Shown here piece by piece: positions 49,442 through 58,813 of a DNA stretch of 64,000 nucleotides (position 1 is its first letter; the number at the start of each line of letters is the position of its first letter). The notes under the pieces are model-generated. The model was not told where the DNA came from. It saw only the letters and a program-made list of their open reading frames with translations, and did no database searches. The position numbers and the translations under genes are program-made. Source of the DNA: a virus. The stretch spans positions 1-64,000 of IMG/VR virus record IMGVR_UViG_3300036715_002050; one strand, written 5' to 3'.

Positions 49442-52400
49442 TTAAGATGCGATTGCTGCAGCCACTTCGTTTTGGTTGTCGTCACCCCACACGTAGACGC
49501 AACCATTAATTCTATACCCGACCAATCCGGCATCGTAGTTAGCCAAACCGGTAGATCCCGGGTATACGATGATGGTTTGGACGTCCAAGCCGGTGCCTTT
49601 GATGAAGTTGATGGTGTTACGGGCATAAACGTGCGCTAATTGACCGCCCGTCACGAAAGCGATGCCCGAAACTTGGACATTAGAAGGGACGAACGGTTGG
49701 GCTTGAGCCAACAAGATTATATTAGAGCCGGTCGGAACATCTTGGGTGAAGACATAGTCGGGGTCCAAGATCAAAGTGCCGCTAGTAGAAGTGACCGGCA
49801 AGTATCCCAAGTAATGGACAGGTGTTTGTTGGTATGGCTCGCCCAACCCTAAGCAAACGTAGCCCGGAGCGTCCGGGAACTTCACACCACTAGGGACTGT
49901 AACCGTTACGTTGCGATAAGCCCCGCCTTTGACGAAAGCTGTGGTGGTTGTACCGATGGTCTTGGTGATAGGAACCCCGTTAGAGCCATCGAAGATGTAT
50001 GGACCAAAGTAAGTAGTGGCAGCGGTGGGCGACCAAATTTGTGTTGTGTAGGTGTAAGTACCCACGCACAACAAATTCCCGGAAATGACTCCGGGTGTAG
50101 CAACCAACGTCGGCCCCGGTGTCGTCCCGTAAGTGCCGCTAGACAACACCAACCATCTGTACCCACCTTGAGTCACGTAATCACCGACTACGAAAGAGTC
50201 TGTCGTAGGGTACGCCTCTTCTTTGTTGGTGATAGTGGAATCGACCGGCACCGTAAAGGTCGTTGAACCAGTTACAGTGACTTTGAAATTGCCGTTCATC
50301 TTGGACAAAGCCAACCCTTCGATGGATACGCGGGTCCCGCTTTGTAAGTTGTGGGCTGTAGACGTAGTGATGGTCGCCACTTGGGAAGCCACAACACACG
50401 ACACGATAGTGAAGGTGCGGACCGGTTGGAAGTAGGAAGCGTTGGACGTGTTACGCTTTACCATAGACGAAGTAACCGGCAATAATACCTTGGTTGTTGC
50501 CGGACCACTTTGCACAGCAAACGCCTTACGAACCAAGGTGTTCAAGGTCTGCTTGGAAGGACGATAGAAAACCACATCCAAGAAGTTGGCTGCCAAGTTC
50601 GGTTGCACAGCACTTTGGGTGACCCCGGTTGGATTTTGGATTTCGAAGTAAGTAGCCCCCACAGTTTTGATAGGGAATGAGCCACGGTTAGCCGCGTTGA
50701 ACTCTGCACCATAAACGTTCACATAATCGCCCACGCGTAACACGGACAAATCGATGGACGTGGACATAGACCAACGCATATAGTTCGGTTGTGACGCTGC
50801 CGTTGATACGGTCCACGTCGTTGGTACGGTATAAGGAACGTGCAACGCCGTCGCAAACTCGAACGCGTTTTGGGCTTTGCCGCCGGTCACACGCACCGAT
50901 CCATTCATCCCTAGTGCAGCCGAATAGATCCACACGTAGCTTTGCTGGGTCAAGCCGTCATAGAATACGTCGGCCCATCCTTGGTATCCAACATAAGCTA
51001 AGTAACGATTAATCACGTCACATACTTCGCGTGGCGTAGCTAGCGCGATGTTCTGGAAGTCCGCACTGTTGAAAAAGATTTTGACGGACGTTCTCTCTTC
51101 AAACGACAAAGACAAGTCGTCCCCGCTAGATAGCACCCATGGACCCGGAGCAGAAGCTACGTGCGCACGTGTCGCTACGTCCCCGTAGTAGATCTCCAAG
51201 ACTTCATTGAAGGATTGGGTGGTCAACTTATGCGACGTAATTTTGACCAGCAAATCCCGGAAGTCTTCGTCAGACATCCCCAATTCGAACGGGCGAGGAT
51301 AGTCGTAGTCACGACCCCATCTGTCCAAGTATTTACCACCCGATGACGTGATGTGTAGCTGGTTGTAAATCGCCACCGAATTATCGACATTCTTCTGGTC
51401 GCCATCGGCCAAAGCGTCCAGCACCCCTTCCCACCCCGGACCTTGATAAACGGGGTTCAGCCAACTGCGCAGCGCAGCACGCACGCCCGGTGTCGATTGG
51501 TTAGCGGAAATGAGTGGTAAAACTTTTGTGTTAGGATTGGTGGTGTACGAGAATCCGTTGGTTAGCGTAAAGACGCTTGCGTCAGGCAACGTAACCACAA
51601 CATCGTAAAGACCGTTTACGTTTGGTGGGACAGTAACCGTTAAATGGGTTGAATCCGCAAACGTAGTGGTCGCCGCGACTCCGCCGACTTTAACGGTCGC
51701 ACCCGCCACGAAGCTGGTCCCGTTGACAACGACCGTTTGGCCCGTGTAACCTACGTTTGGAGATACGGACGTGACACTAAAACCAGATCCAGCTTGGTAG
51801 TAACCGATCAATGTTTGAAAATAAGAGGCGTTACGTACGGTGTTTTCGATACGGGCGTGTGAAAAGTCACCGTCAGAACCGACCTGAACGCCTACGCCAG
51901 AGTCGCCCATCCAAACGATGCTGCTTCCCCAGTTAACAGTCCGCCCTGGAGTGAATGATTGTGTAACAGAATAGCCAAACGTAGGAGCGCTCACGCCATC
52001 GGTGCGGTGATACCCCAATGTGATTACGCCGATTGTAGAGTCAACTGTCATCCACATCAAAATGTAGTCGGAAGTTAAAGGACCGTTGACGGCGTTGATT
52101 TGGAAGACAGGGTTAGACCCGTCCGACAACGTTACGGAAGCGCTAATGCCATAACGTCCCGAGCCAGAGTTATTTAGAGTTAGACCGTTTACCGTATTGC
52201 TAAACCAAGTCGAACCAGTAGTAACTGAGCCCCACGTAAACCCACCGGTATTGGTAGGTTTATTAAGCAAAGAGATTGTCCACTTATCGGACGCAGGAAA
52301 AGAGGCGGTCCCGTTAAAGTAGTTACCGGCAAAGCTAAACGAAGGTGTAAAAAGATTGACTGCTTTCAACCCACCCAAGGAAGATTGGTTGTAGGCGGCT

Positions 52401-52522
52401 GTGCCCGTTCTACTTAAGCCCGCAAAGGTGCCCAATTGACCGGTGTTTAACAACGACCCCGACGCTTCTTGACATTCAATAGCGATTAATGTAAAAGCGT
52501 CTCCGCCAATTGGTGCACTCAT
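49442..52522 (-). CDS. Baseplate wedge/tail protein with lectin-like and TIG domains
   Basis: A 1026-residue multidomain protein. Residues 1-240 look like a concanavalin/LamG-type beta-sandwich (FTLIAIECQEASGSLL, WTISLLNKPTNTGGFTW). A TIG/IPT domain follows (about 250-335; VSPNVGYTGQTVVVNGTSF). The centre (about 340-600) has the phrase LDRWGRDYDYPRPFELGMSD and a helical domain like tail protein I (P2 gpI) of baseplates. The C-terminal part holds FN3-like repeats. It lies directly below the J-like gene, where gpI-type wedge proteins normally are. Glycan binding by the lectin-like domain is likely but untested. Confidence 0.6.
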   Translation of the reverse strand: MSAPIGGDAFTLIAIECQEASGSLLNTGQLGTFAGLSRTGTAAYNQSSLGGLKAVNLFTPSFSFAGNYFNGTASFPASDKWTISLLNKPTNTGGFTWGSVTTGSTWFSNTVNGLTLNNSGSGRYGISASVTLSDGSNPVFQINAVNGPLTSDYILMWMTVDSTIGVITLGYHRTDGVSAPTFGYSVTQSFTPGRTVNWGSSIVWMGDSGVGVQVGSDGDFSHARIENTVRNASYFQTLIGYYQAGSGFSVTSVSPNVGYTGQTVVVNGTSFVAGATVKVGGVAATTTFADSTHLTVTVPPNVNGLYDVVVTLPDASVFTLTNGFSYTTNPNTKVLPLISANQSTPGVRAALRSWLNPVYQGPGWEGVLDALADGDQKNVDNSVAIYNQLHITSSGGKYLDRWGRDYDYPRPFELGMSDEDFRDLLVKITSHKLTTQSFNEVLEIYYGDVATRAHVASAPGPWVLSSGDDLSLSFEERTSVKIFFNSADFQNIALATPREVCDVINRYLAYVGYQGWADVFYDGLTQQSYVWIYSAALGMNGSVRVTGGKAQNAFEFATALHVPYTVPTTWTVSTAASQPNYMRWSMSTSIDLSVLRVGDYVNVYGAEFNAANRGSFPIKTVGATYFEIQNPTGVTQSAVQPNLAANFLDVVFYRPSKQTLNTLVRKAFAVQSGPATTKVLLPVTSSMVKRNTSNASYFQPVRTFTIVSCVVASQVATITTSTAHNLQSGTRVSIEGLALSKMNGNFKVTVTGSTTFTVPVDSTITNKEEAYPTTDSFVVGDYVTQGGYRWLVLSSGTYGTTPGPTLVATPGVISGNLLCVGTYTYTTQIWSPTAATTYFGPYIFDGSNGVPITKTIGTTTTAFVKGGAYRNVTVTVPSGVKFPDAPGYVCLGLGEPYQQTPVHYLGYLPVTSTSGTLILDPDYVFTQDVPTGSNIILLAQAQPFVPSNVQVSGIAFVTGGQLAHVYARNTINFIKGTGLDVQTIIVYPGSTGLANYDAGLVGYRINGCVYVWGDDNQNEVAAAIAS

Positions 52523-52855
52523 TACGAACCTCTCTTCTTAGTCGTGATCGCTTTAGTTAACGTAGCCGGGGTTTGGAAACTGTTTCTGACTGTAACGTCC
52601 CAAGGGCCACCTACAATGTCTGGTACTACGACATTTACGTGCGTAGCGTCTTGGAAGCCAGTCACAAGATTGATACCGCCGATAGACAACGTGGTAGTGC
52701 TGGGCGAGAGGAACCCCTGTACCAACGCCTGCGACCTGCGTGTAGTCGCCAGTGCTTCCAGCCAGTGTCAAATCATGGTTGGGGTCCGACCCAATGTTAG
52801 CCAACGAAGCGGAGTTAGACGCTTCGTGGTAAGGGATATTAATAAGTGTAGCCAT
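52522..52855 (-). CDS. Small TIG-domain virion protein, frameshifted by one extra base
   Basis: An ATG at 52855 opens MATLINIPYHEASNSASLAN… and, 44 codons on, the protein-like frame shifts to LVQGFLSPSTTTLSIGG…, ending at 52522. Removing one of two C's at 52728-52729 (plus strand) gives one 110-residue protein. The second half (SIGGINLVTGFQDATHVNVV) matches the end of a TIG domain in the next gene (GGVAATTTFADSTHLTVTV). It is likely a small baseplate-associated protein. Confidence 0.5.
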
Positions 52856-52857
52856 TC

Positions 52858-55800
52858 TTATTCTCCTACAACGTTGACCGATACATCTTGAGTCAAATTA
52901 ATCACCAAAGCTTTTTCGTATGGTTGTACAGAGATCAAGTCGTTCCCGGCATTATACGTCGGAGACAAGATGGCGACCGAAGTTACACCAGATACCATTT
53001 CTGCAGCTGCTACGATTTGGGACAAGGGAATCGGTTGGCCCACGGCACTGTTGTTGATTACTGATGCAGCGGCAGAACGGACACGGTTGATGATTTCGTT
53101 AGTAATCGAAATATCGGATAGCGTACCAGAGCGTACGCGGATGACCAATGATACTTGCGTACGCTTTACCGTCGGACCTTGGATGTTGATGTTGGCTGAA
53201 GACGCTGCGATAGCTGGGAAGGCGTCCGGCGCAGCAGGATCTCCATATACAGTTTGGTTTGCTGTGTGGATCAACCCTGTATCTACTGAATATCCGTCTT
53301 GACCGATAGCCAGAGCAACCGGGAACGATAACTTATCCAACACACTTACAACAGATCCATTAGCGTTAGAAATCGAACCGTAGTTGGATTCATCATAGAA
53401 CAAGATATCCGAGTACGCAGGGTCGGCTGGGTTTAGCTGGATATTCTTGATTTGCTTGTAAAATACGTCTGGGCTAGCTAACGTAAAGTAAGTTGACGCT
53501 GCTTGCGGACCACAAGCAACTGCCGATACCGCGCCTAGTGTCTTAGACAAGGTTACTGAAGAGTATGTACCAACTACAGCCGGGATATCTACGACCGTCC
53601 ACGTACCGTTGTTCGCTGCACCAAGCAAATTGTTTTGCAAATGGAATTGATCGCCAGGCACGATGCTGGTGGACGACATGAATTGCATGCAACCCGCACT
53701 GATAGAAGCTACCTGTTCTTCAACCGCCAACGTGTTTTCGATCCAGAAACCGGTCATAGAAGAACGTACAACACGGAACGGTCCTTGGTTAGCGGAGGAG
53801 AAGCTGTTGCGGACCATGACATACCCGCCGCCATCTGTCCCACCAAAAGCTGTTAACCAATCAAAGAAGCCGCCGACAATGTGGAAGCAAACAAAACGAC
53901 CTTCCTTACGAACGGTCCAGTTCCCACTGCCCAAGACCAAAGAGACGGTGCCCAATCCGCCGGACTTAACTACGGTCAATACGTTTGTGGACGACGCTAA
54001 AGTGTCTGTGGTAGAGAATACGTTCTTTGGCGGCGTGGCAGAGTTTTGGATTTTGCACCAAGATCCACCCAAGAAGCCCGTAGTGGCGTTGGTCTTTACG
54101 GTAACATATCCGTTCCACCATCCCTGCGCAGACGTTCCCGTGCCAAATATGGCGGCCTGAGCGGCATTTGCTGAACCTCCGGTAGTCTGGACCGAACCTG
54201 CCGATCCGATAGTGAACGTATTTTCTTGCAACGAGTGGCCGTTCAAAGCGGTTTGGCTTTGTGCGTTAGAGAACAACCCTCCGACCGCAGAGCTTTGCAA
54301 GTAACGTACGAACGTCGGAGCCGTGATTGGCACCAAGCGCAATTCTTCGTTGGCAAAGTTAAACGAGTTCGAACCAGAGATTTGTGGCTCTTGTACTGAC
54401 GGGTCAATCTTGAACGAAACCGTGGACGTACCGGCAGTGATATTAGACGAAGAAACGTAGTTGACCCCACCAGCTAATTCGTAGAACGGCAACGTCACTG
54501 TCGCGTTGTAGTATTGATCTTCCGACGATTGGGTGACTGTACCCGTACCGTCTCCTACCAAGAAACCAGTCAGAGGACTATTAGTCAACGCATTGACGGC
54601 GGTAACAATAGCTCCGGTCGTATTGGCGCCTGCGTTCAAAGGGTAGAACGCGATGTTGGACGTAGACAACAAAGGTACCATGACATCTTGAATGTAAGGG
54701 TATGTGTTTTCTACGTCCGTAATCATTGTGAACGACCACTTAGTCACAGCGGAAATAGAATGGGTACCGTTAATGTATGGGAAGATGCCCAAGTTAACAA
54801 TGTCGCCAATAGCCAAAGCCGTGCCGCCCAAGAAATTGACTTGGATAGGAGTGGCAGCCCCAGCGGTGCACAAAGCTACGGCATAAGAGACTGTGGACGT
54901 GTACGCGCCGGTAGACAGTTGGGTGGTGCGAGCAACAGAACCACCAAATGAGTCGACGGTGTAAACGCCGTTTGGCAGTCCGGCGTCGGGGGTAGCTGAA
55001 TAAACGTAAAGTGACCCGCCAGCTTTCAAAGTGTGAGTTAAGTCTGTGATGGTCCCGACTGGCAGTTGAGATGCGAAGTTTAAAGCAAAGTAAGAGCCAG
55101 CGCCAGAAGAGGTAATAGCACCAGCAGGAAGATCGAACCCGAACACAACGGTGGCCAAGCTAGGGAAGCCGTTGTGGTACGAAGAAGCCGCTGAAGAAGC
55201 CGACAAGCCGTACTTGCCCTTGTCTGCACCAGTAGCTAGCGTCACGTTATTGTAGAAGAATTCCGACGACGTAGTAGAAGCACCGACTGGGGAATTCGCT
55301 GCCGTACCGTAAGTGTAGCGCATGCGCAAGCCGTTACCTTCTGGCCCAAAGCGCGTAGCCGACCATTTGACAGCCTTGGTGGCGCTGCCCGGATCAGATA
55401 CGGTCTTGGCTTTAGCGTACACAGCAAAATCGCTGAAGTCGAAAGCACCCCAAGCGTTGTACAAGCTGCCCAATGAGTTATCTAAATCTCTTAGTACCAC
55501 GTTGTTTTGGACGTAAGTCTGTCCAACGCCTGGCTGTACGCGACGGTACATAGACAACAAGTAGTTTTGTGCCACTTCGTTTTGGTCGATAGTGACCGAC
55601 AGGTTATCGGTAGGAGAAATGGAGTAAGGACGGGTAGAATTGTAAGAAGTATTGGCAACAGTCGGCACGATTGCTTGGTCTGTGCGAGTGGTTGCAATAG
55701 ACAAGAAGGCCTTGCCCGAAGTGACTTGGATGATGTTGGTACCACCTAGCTCCGCGTTGATGGTAAAAGTGGTTCCACCAATCAAAGTTTGGATGTAGTA

Positions 55801-58734
55801 GAAACCGTCTTTCAAGATGGCGTGCTTGTCGAACTTAAAGTAGACCCACTGAGTTGCAGCCAATCCGGTTGTAGAGCCCACAGTTACCGTAACCAAGCCG
55901 GTGGTGTGATCGTAGGAAAGCTGGCTGATACTATAAGCTAACTGACCCACGACGCTGATAGATTGTGCATGCCCCTTATTGGTGCCCAAGAAGTTAGTTG
56001 CAGAGTTATTGGTACCAGTCCAAGTGATTTGCCCACCGGCCCAAGTCATTGGGTCATCCAAGAATAAGACTGGGTTTAATCCCGGGACAACGTCATAGAC
56101 TTCTACGTTGCTCACCAAGTCATGGGTACCGATGTCGCTATTGCCCGACACCACGTTCCCCAAGTGACTTACTTGGTTAGCGGCAAACTTACGGATAGGC
56201 AAGCTTAACCCCAACAAGCCTGTAGAAACCGATCCAACCATGATAGAACCAGTTGCCCCAAAAGTGTCGGTGGTCAAAGTCAATTGATTACTTTGGGTGA
56301 CAGAAGCCACGAACCCTTTTGCACCCGCGTTGATGCTGGTTACGATAGCGTCAAGCCCTGTAATCGTAGCGGTCAACAGTACGTTTTGTGGAGGAACGGT
56401 AGCACGAACGAACGACACGCCTAGTGGATTAGCTAAGGCTGTTGTGCCGGGAGAGGTTAAAGAAGAGGCGGGTGCTTCGATTTCAAAGAAGTCCGTACCG
56501 CTCACTCCTACATTGGTCACCAGATAAGCGTTGGCAGGCATGCCTTGAGCCACCAAGTTAGTGTCCCACAAAATAACCCAATCACCTTGATCAACGAAAG
56601 AGTTGATCAAGTTAGTGGAGTTCAACGTATAACGGACCAATCCCGTAGAAGGGATAGACGAAGCAAACGTCGTAGAAGAGATGATAGCGGTAGAAAGTGG
56701 TGTAGCCGTTCCGTCAACAAAAACCCACATCGACCCAGTGGTGGAAATTGTTGGGTTGGATAGGGTGCCGGACGTTACCGAAGCGCGAGTAAAAGCAGAC
56801 CCAGCGGACAAAGAGTCGCCGGTAGACAGAGGAACCGTAAGCGCTAAGTTCCCGGTGTTACGGTTCAATGAGTAATCGTTGTTCAAGCCCGATCCGGAGA
56901 TAGAGCGCTTTGGGGCGGTACCGGTTACTGTGCCATAAGACAAAGAGAACATTCCTTTGGCAAACAGCGAAGAACTGGACTCGAACACGGTTACTTTGGC
57001 ATTGCTGTTATAGCCCAAGTTGCTGATCAAGACAATGTGATCTACTTCTACGATAGCCGTTACGCCCACGATCTTGTAATTAAAGACTTGAGCCCACGAT
57101 TGCAAACTGTTGGCCGCCGACATGGTGCTGTAACCGGTACCAGCATTGACGAAGTCGGCAGCACTGAAAGAATAAGTAACGGTTTGACGACCATCAACTT
57201 GCAGACCCAAGGTTTCGGTAGCTGCGCCAATGGTGCCGCTCCACGCGCCTTGTGGGGCGGTGCGCAGGCGAGCTTGTTGTCCATCCTTGTAAAGCAAGAC
57301 GTTGTTTTTGTACAGCTTTAATGTATAAGCTTTATCAACAGGGAATCCTAGAACCAAGTTGGCGTCGTTCGATGCACTGGTTGTAACCACTTGAATGTCT
57401 TCTTGGGTTTCTGTCTTGGCTAGCAACGAAAAGGTCGTAGCATCATCAGATAGTTGTGCTACATAAGGAAGGGATACGTCGGCATTGATCGAGGTCACAC
57501 ATTCGTATGCTGTAGCCGCTTGGGTGTTGGCGAACTCAGACGAAGAAAAAGAGTGTACGAATGTAAAGCCACCAACAGTCACGGTCAGTGGGGCTCCATT
57601 TTGCAAGAACCATGGTTGTTGGGTGGAAGTCTTCACAAACGCTTTGGCGATAGGCTTAGGTTGTCCCAACGTGAAATATTGTTCTCCACCGACAGCGGCG
57701 TCCACCAGAGTTTCGGTCCCAACCCCTTGACGGACTTCTTCATATCCAGTACCGTCGTCGATGTACAACGTGGTGGGCTGGCCGTTCTTTGCTACTAGCG
57801 AAGCCGAAGTAATGCGCTTGTTTTCGTCCGCATTGATTAAGCCACGAACGCCGTTCAAGATCGCGGTATCGGTACCTTGCGTGCGAGATTGACGAGCTAG
57901 ACGGATGGCTTGACGGATCTGTTCATCGTTCCACGCGTCTACACCATTACCAATAGGTAATGGGTTGTTGAAGCTTGCACCCGAAAAAGGTGCCGTGGAA
58001 ATGATATTAATGGAATTAGCGATAACGTTACCGACCGACCCGGGCTGAGTACATACAACCGGAACAGAGTTAGAAAAGGTTTCGCCGTCAGGTAGCGTGG
58101 CTACGTCTAAGGTTCTATAAGAGAGGGGCTGAACTAACCCCGTAGAACCGGTTTGGACTAGTTGTCCAGTTGCCACCACACGATTGCCACCTTGGGCCAA
58201 TGTAACTTGCTCCAAGACATTGTGGAACTTGGTCGTAGGAGTTGACAAAGTAAACGTCCAATAATTCCCGTTGTTGACCACGTTGGTGTAAGTCAACGGC
58301 CCTTCTTGGTTTACCGTATTGCGACCGATGTAAAGCTTGCCCGTACCAGTAAAGAAGCTACCGTTGGTTACGTTGACTGTTGTAGATCCGGCCAACACTG
58401 CGGGCAAGCCTGGATAAACCGTAGACGAGATTTTAGTAAAGGACGTGTCGATGAATTGGCCGCTACCATAAGCTGGCGCATTTTGTTGTACCGTCACCTT
58501 TTCATCGGCGGCGATTTTTAGCAAGCCATCACCAGAAGCGTTGTCCAAAGAAACGGACGTCAACATTTGGAACAAGCTTTGTTCGGCCTTAGTGTCCCCT
58601 TGTGCGGCTAGCTCAAACACCGTCAACAATGGGTCGTTGACCGGCAACCCGGTGATGCCGGTGCGGCTGAAGAACTTGTTCAACATATCACCGACAAATT
58701 GCTGGAACGAATGTGGTTGCGGTAGTTTAGCCAT
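52858..58734 (-). CDS. Giant baseplate J-like protein
   Basis: A 1958-residue protein. The N-terminal 300 residues have baseplate J (Mu gp47/T4 gp6-like) features: CTQPGSVGNVIANSINII, FNNPLPIGNGVDAWNDEQIR and SRTQGTDTAILNGV. The C-terminal 150 residues carry the J-like end (VSLVIRVRSGTLSDISITNE, QIVAAAEMVSGVTSVAIL). Between them lie about 1400 residues of repeated beta-sandwich material, a very large insertion compared with ordinary J proteins of 300-400 residues. It should form the baseplate wedge ring, with the insert projecting outward. A good ribosome site (CGGAG) precedes the ATG. Fold call is secure at both ends. Confidence 0.78.
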   Translation of the reverse strand: MAKLPQPHSFQQFVGDMLNKFFSRTGITGLPVNDPLLTVFELAAQGDTKAEQSLFQMLTSVSLDNASGDGLLKIAADEKVTVQQNAPAYGSGQFIDTSFTKISSTVYPGLPAVLAGSTTVNVTNGSFFTGTGKLYIGRNTVNQEGPLTYTNVVNNGNYWTFTLSTPTTKFHNVLEQVTLAQGGNRVVATGQLVQTGSTGLVQPLSYRTLDVATLPDGETFSNSVPVVCTQPGSVGNVIANSINIISTAPFSGASFNNPLPIGNGVDAWNDEQIRQAIRLARQSRTQGTDTAILNGVRGLINADENKRITSASLVAKNGQPTTLYIDDGTGYEEVRQGVGTETLVDAAVGGEQYFTLGQPKPIAKAFVKTSTQQPWFLQNGAPLTVTVGGFTFVHSFSSSEFANTQAATAYECVTSINADVSLPYVAQLSDDATTFSLLAKTETQEDIQVVTTSASNDANLVLGFPVDKAYTLKLYKNNVLLYKDGQQARLRTAPQGAWSGTIGAATETLGLQVDGRQTVTYSFSAADFVNAGTGYSTMSAANSLQSWAQVFNYKIVGVTAIVEVDHIVLISNLGYNSNAKVTVFESSSSLFAKGMFSLSYGTVTGTAPKRSISGSGLNNDYSLNRNTGNLALTVPLSTGDSLSAGSAFTRASVTSGTLSNPTISTTGSMWVFVDGTATPLSTAIISSTTFASSIPSTGLVRYTLNSTNLINSFVDQGDWVILWDTNLVAQGMPANAYLVTNVGVSGTDFFEIEAPASSLTSPGTTALANPLGVSFVRATVPPQNVLLTATITGLDAIVTSINAGAKGFVASVTQSNQLTLTTDTFGATGSIMVGSVSTGLLGLSLPIRKFAANQVSHLGNVVSGNSDIGTHDLVSNVEVYDVVPGLNPVLFLDDPMTWAGGQITWTGTNNSATNFLGTNKGHAQSISVVGQLAYSISQLSYDHTTGLVTVTVGSTTGLAATQWVYFKFDKHAILKDGFYYIQTLIGGTTFTINAELGGTNIIQVTSGKAFLSIATTRTDQAIVPTVANTSYNSTRPYSISPTDNLSVTIDQNEVAQNYLLSMYRRVQPGVGQTYVQNNVVLRDLDNSLGSLYNAWGAFDFSDFAVYAKAKTVSDPGSATKAVKWSATRFGPEGNGLRMRYTYGTAANSPVGASTTSSEFFYNNVTLATGADKGKYGLSASSAASSYHNGFPSLATVVFGFDLPAGAITSSGAGSYFALNFASQLPVGTITDLTHTLKAGGSLYVYSATPDAGLPNGVYTVDSFGGSVARTTQLSTGAYTSTVSYAVALCTAGAATPIQVNFLGGTALAIGDIVNLGIFPYINGTHSISAVTKWSFTMITDVENTYPYIQDVMVPLLSTSNIAFYPLNAGANTTGAIVTAVNALTNSPLTGFLVGDGTGTVTQSSEDQYYNATVTLPFYELAGGVNYVSSSNITAGTSTVSFKIDPSVQEPQISGSNSFNFANEELRLVPITAPTFVRYLQSSAVGGLFSNAQSQTALNGHSLQENTFTIGSAGSVQTTGGSANAAQAAIFGTGTSAQGWWNGYVTVKTNATTGFLGGSWCKIQNSATPPKNVFSTTDTLASSTNVLTVVKSGGLGTVSLVLGSGNWTVRKEGRFVCFHIVGGFFDWLTAFGGTDGGGYVMVRNSFSSANQGPFRVVRSSMTGFWIENTLAVEEQVASISAGCMQFMSSTSIVPGDQFHLQNNLLGAANNGTWTVVDIPAVVGTYSSVTLSKTLGAVSAVACGPQAASTYFTLASPDVFYKQIKNIQLNPADPAYSDILFYDESNYGSISNANGSVVSVLDKLSFPVALAIGQDGYSVDTGLIHTANQTVYGDPAAPDAFPAIAASSANINIQGPTVKRTQVSLVIRVRSGTLSDISITNEIINRVRSAAASVINNSAVGQPIPLSQIVAAAEMVSGVTSVAILSPTYNAGNDLISVQPYEKALVINLTQDVSVNVVGE

Positions 58735-58768
58735 GAATGATTGCTCCGGAAAACGGGTAAGGTGCTTG

Positions 58769-58774
58769 CATTAT
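58769..58774 (-). promoter_or_regulatory. Possible -10-only promoter before the J-like gene
   Basis: The 79-base gap between the gp25/LysM and J-like genes is otherwise empty. It holds a perfect TATAAT (minus strand, about 58769-58774) without a convincing -35. This would suit the phage sigma factor that lacks region 4.2. Confidence 0.3.
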
Positions 58775-58813
58775 ACTATGTAGGGGATGTTAAAAGATTA
58801 CCTTATGGTTGAT

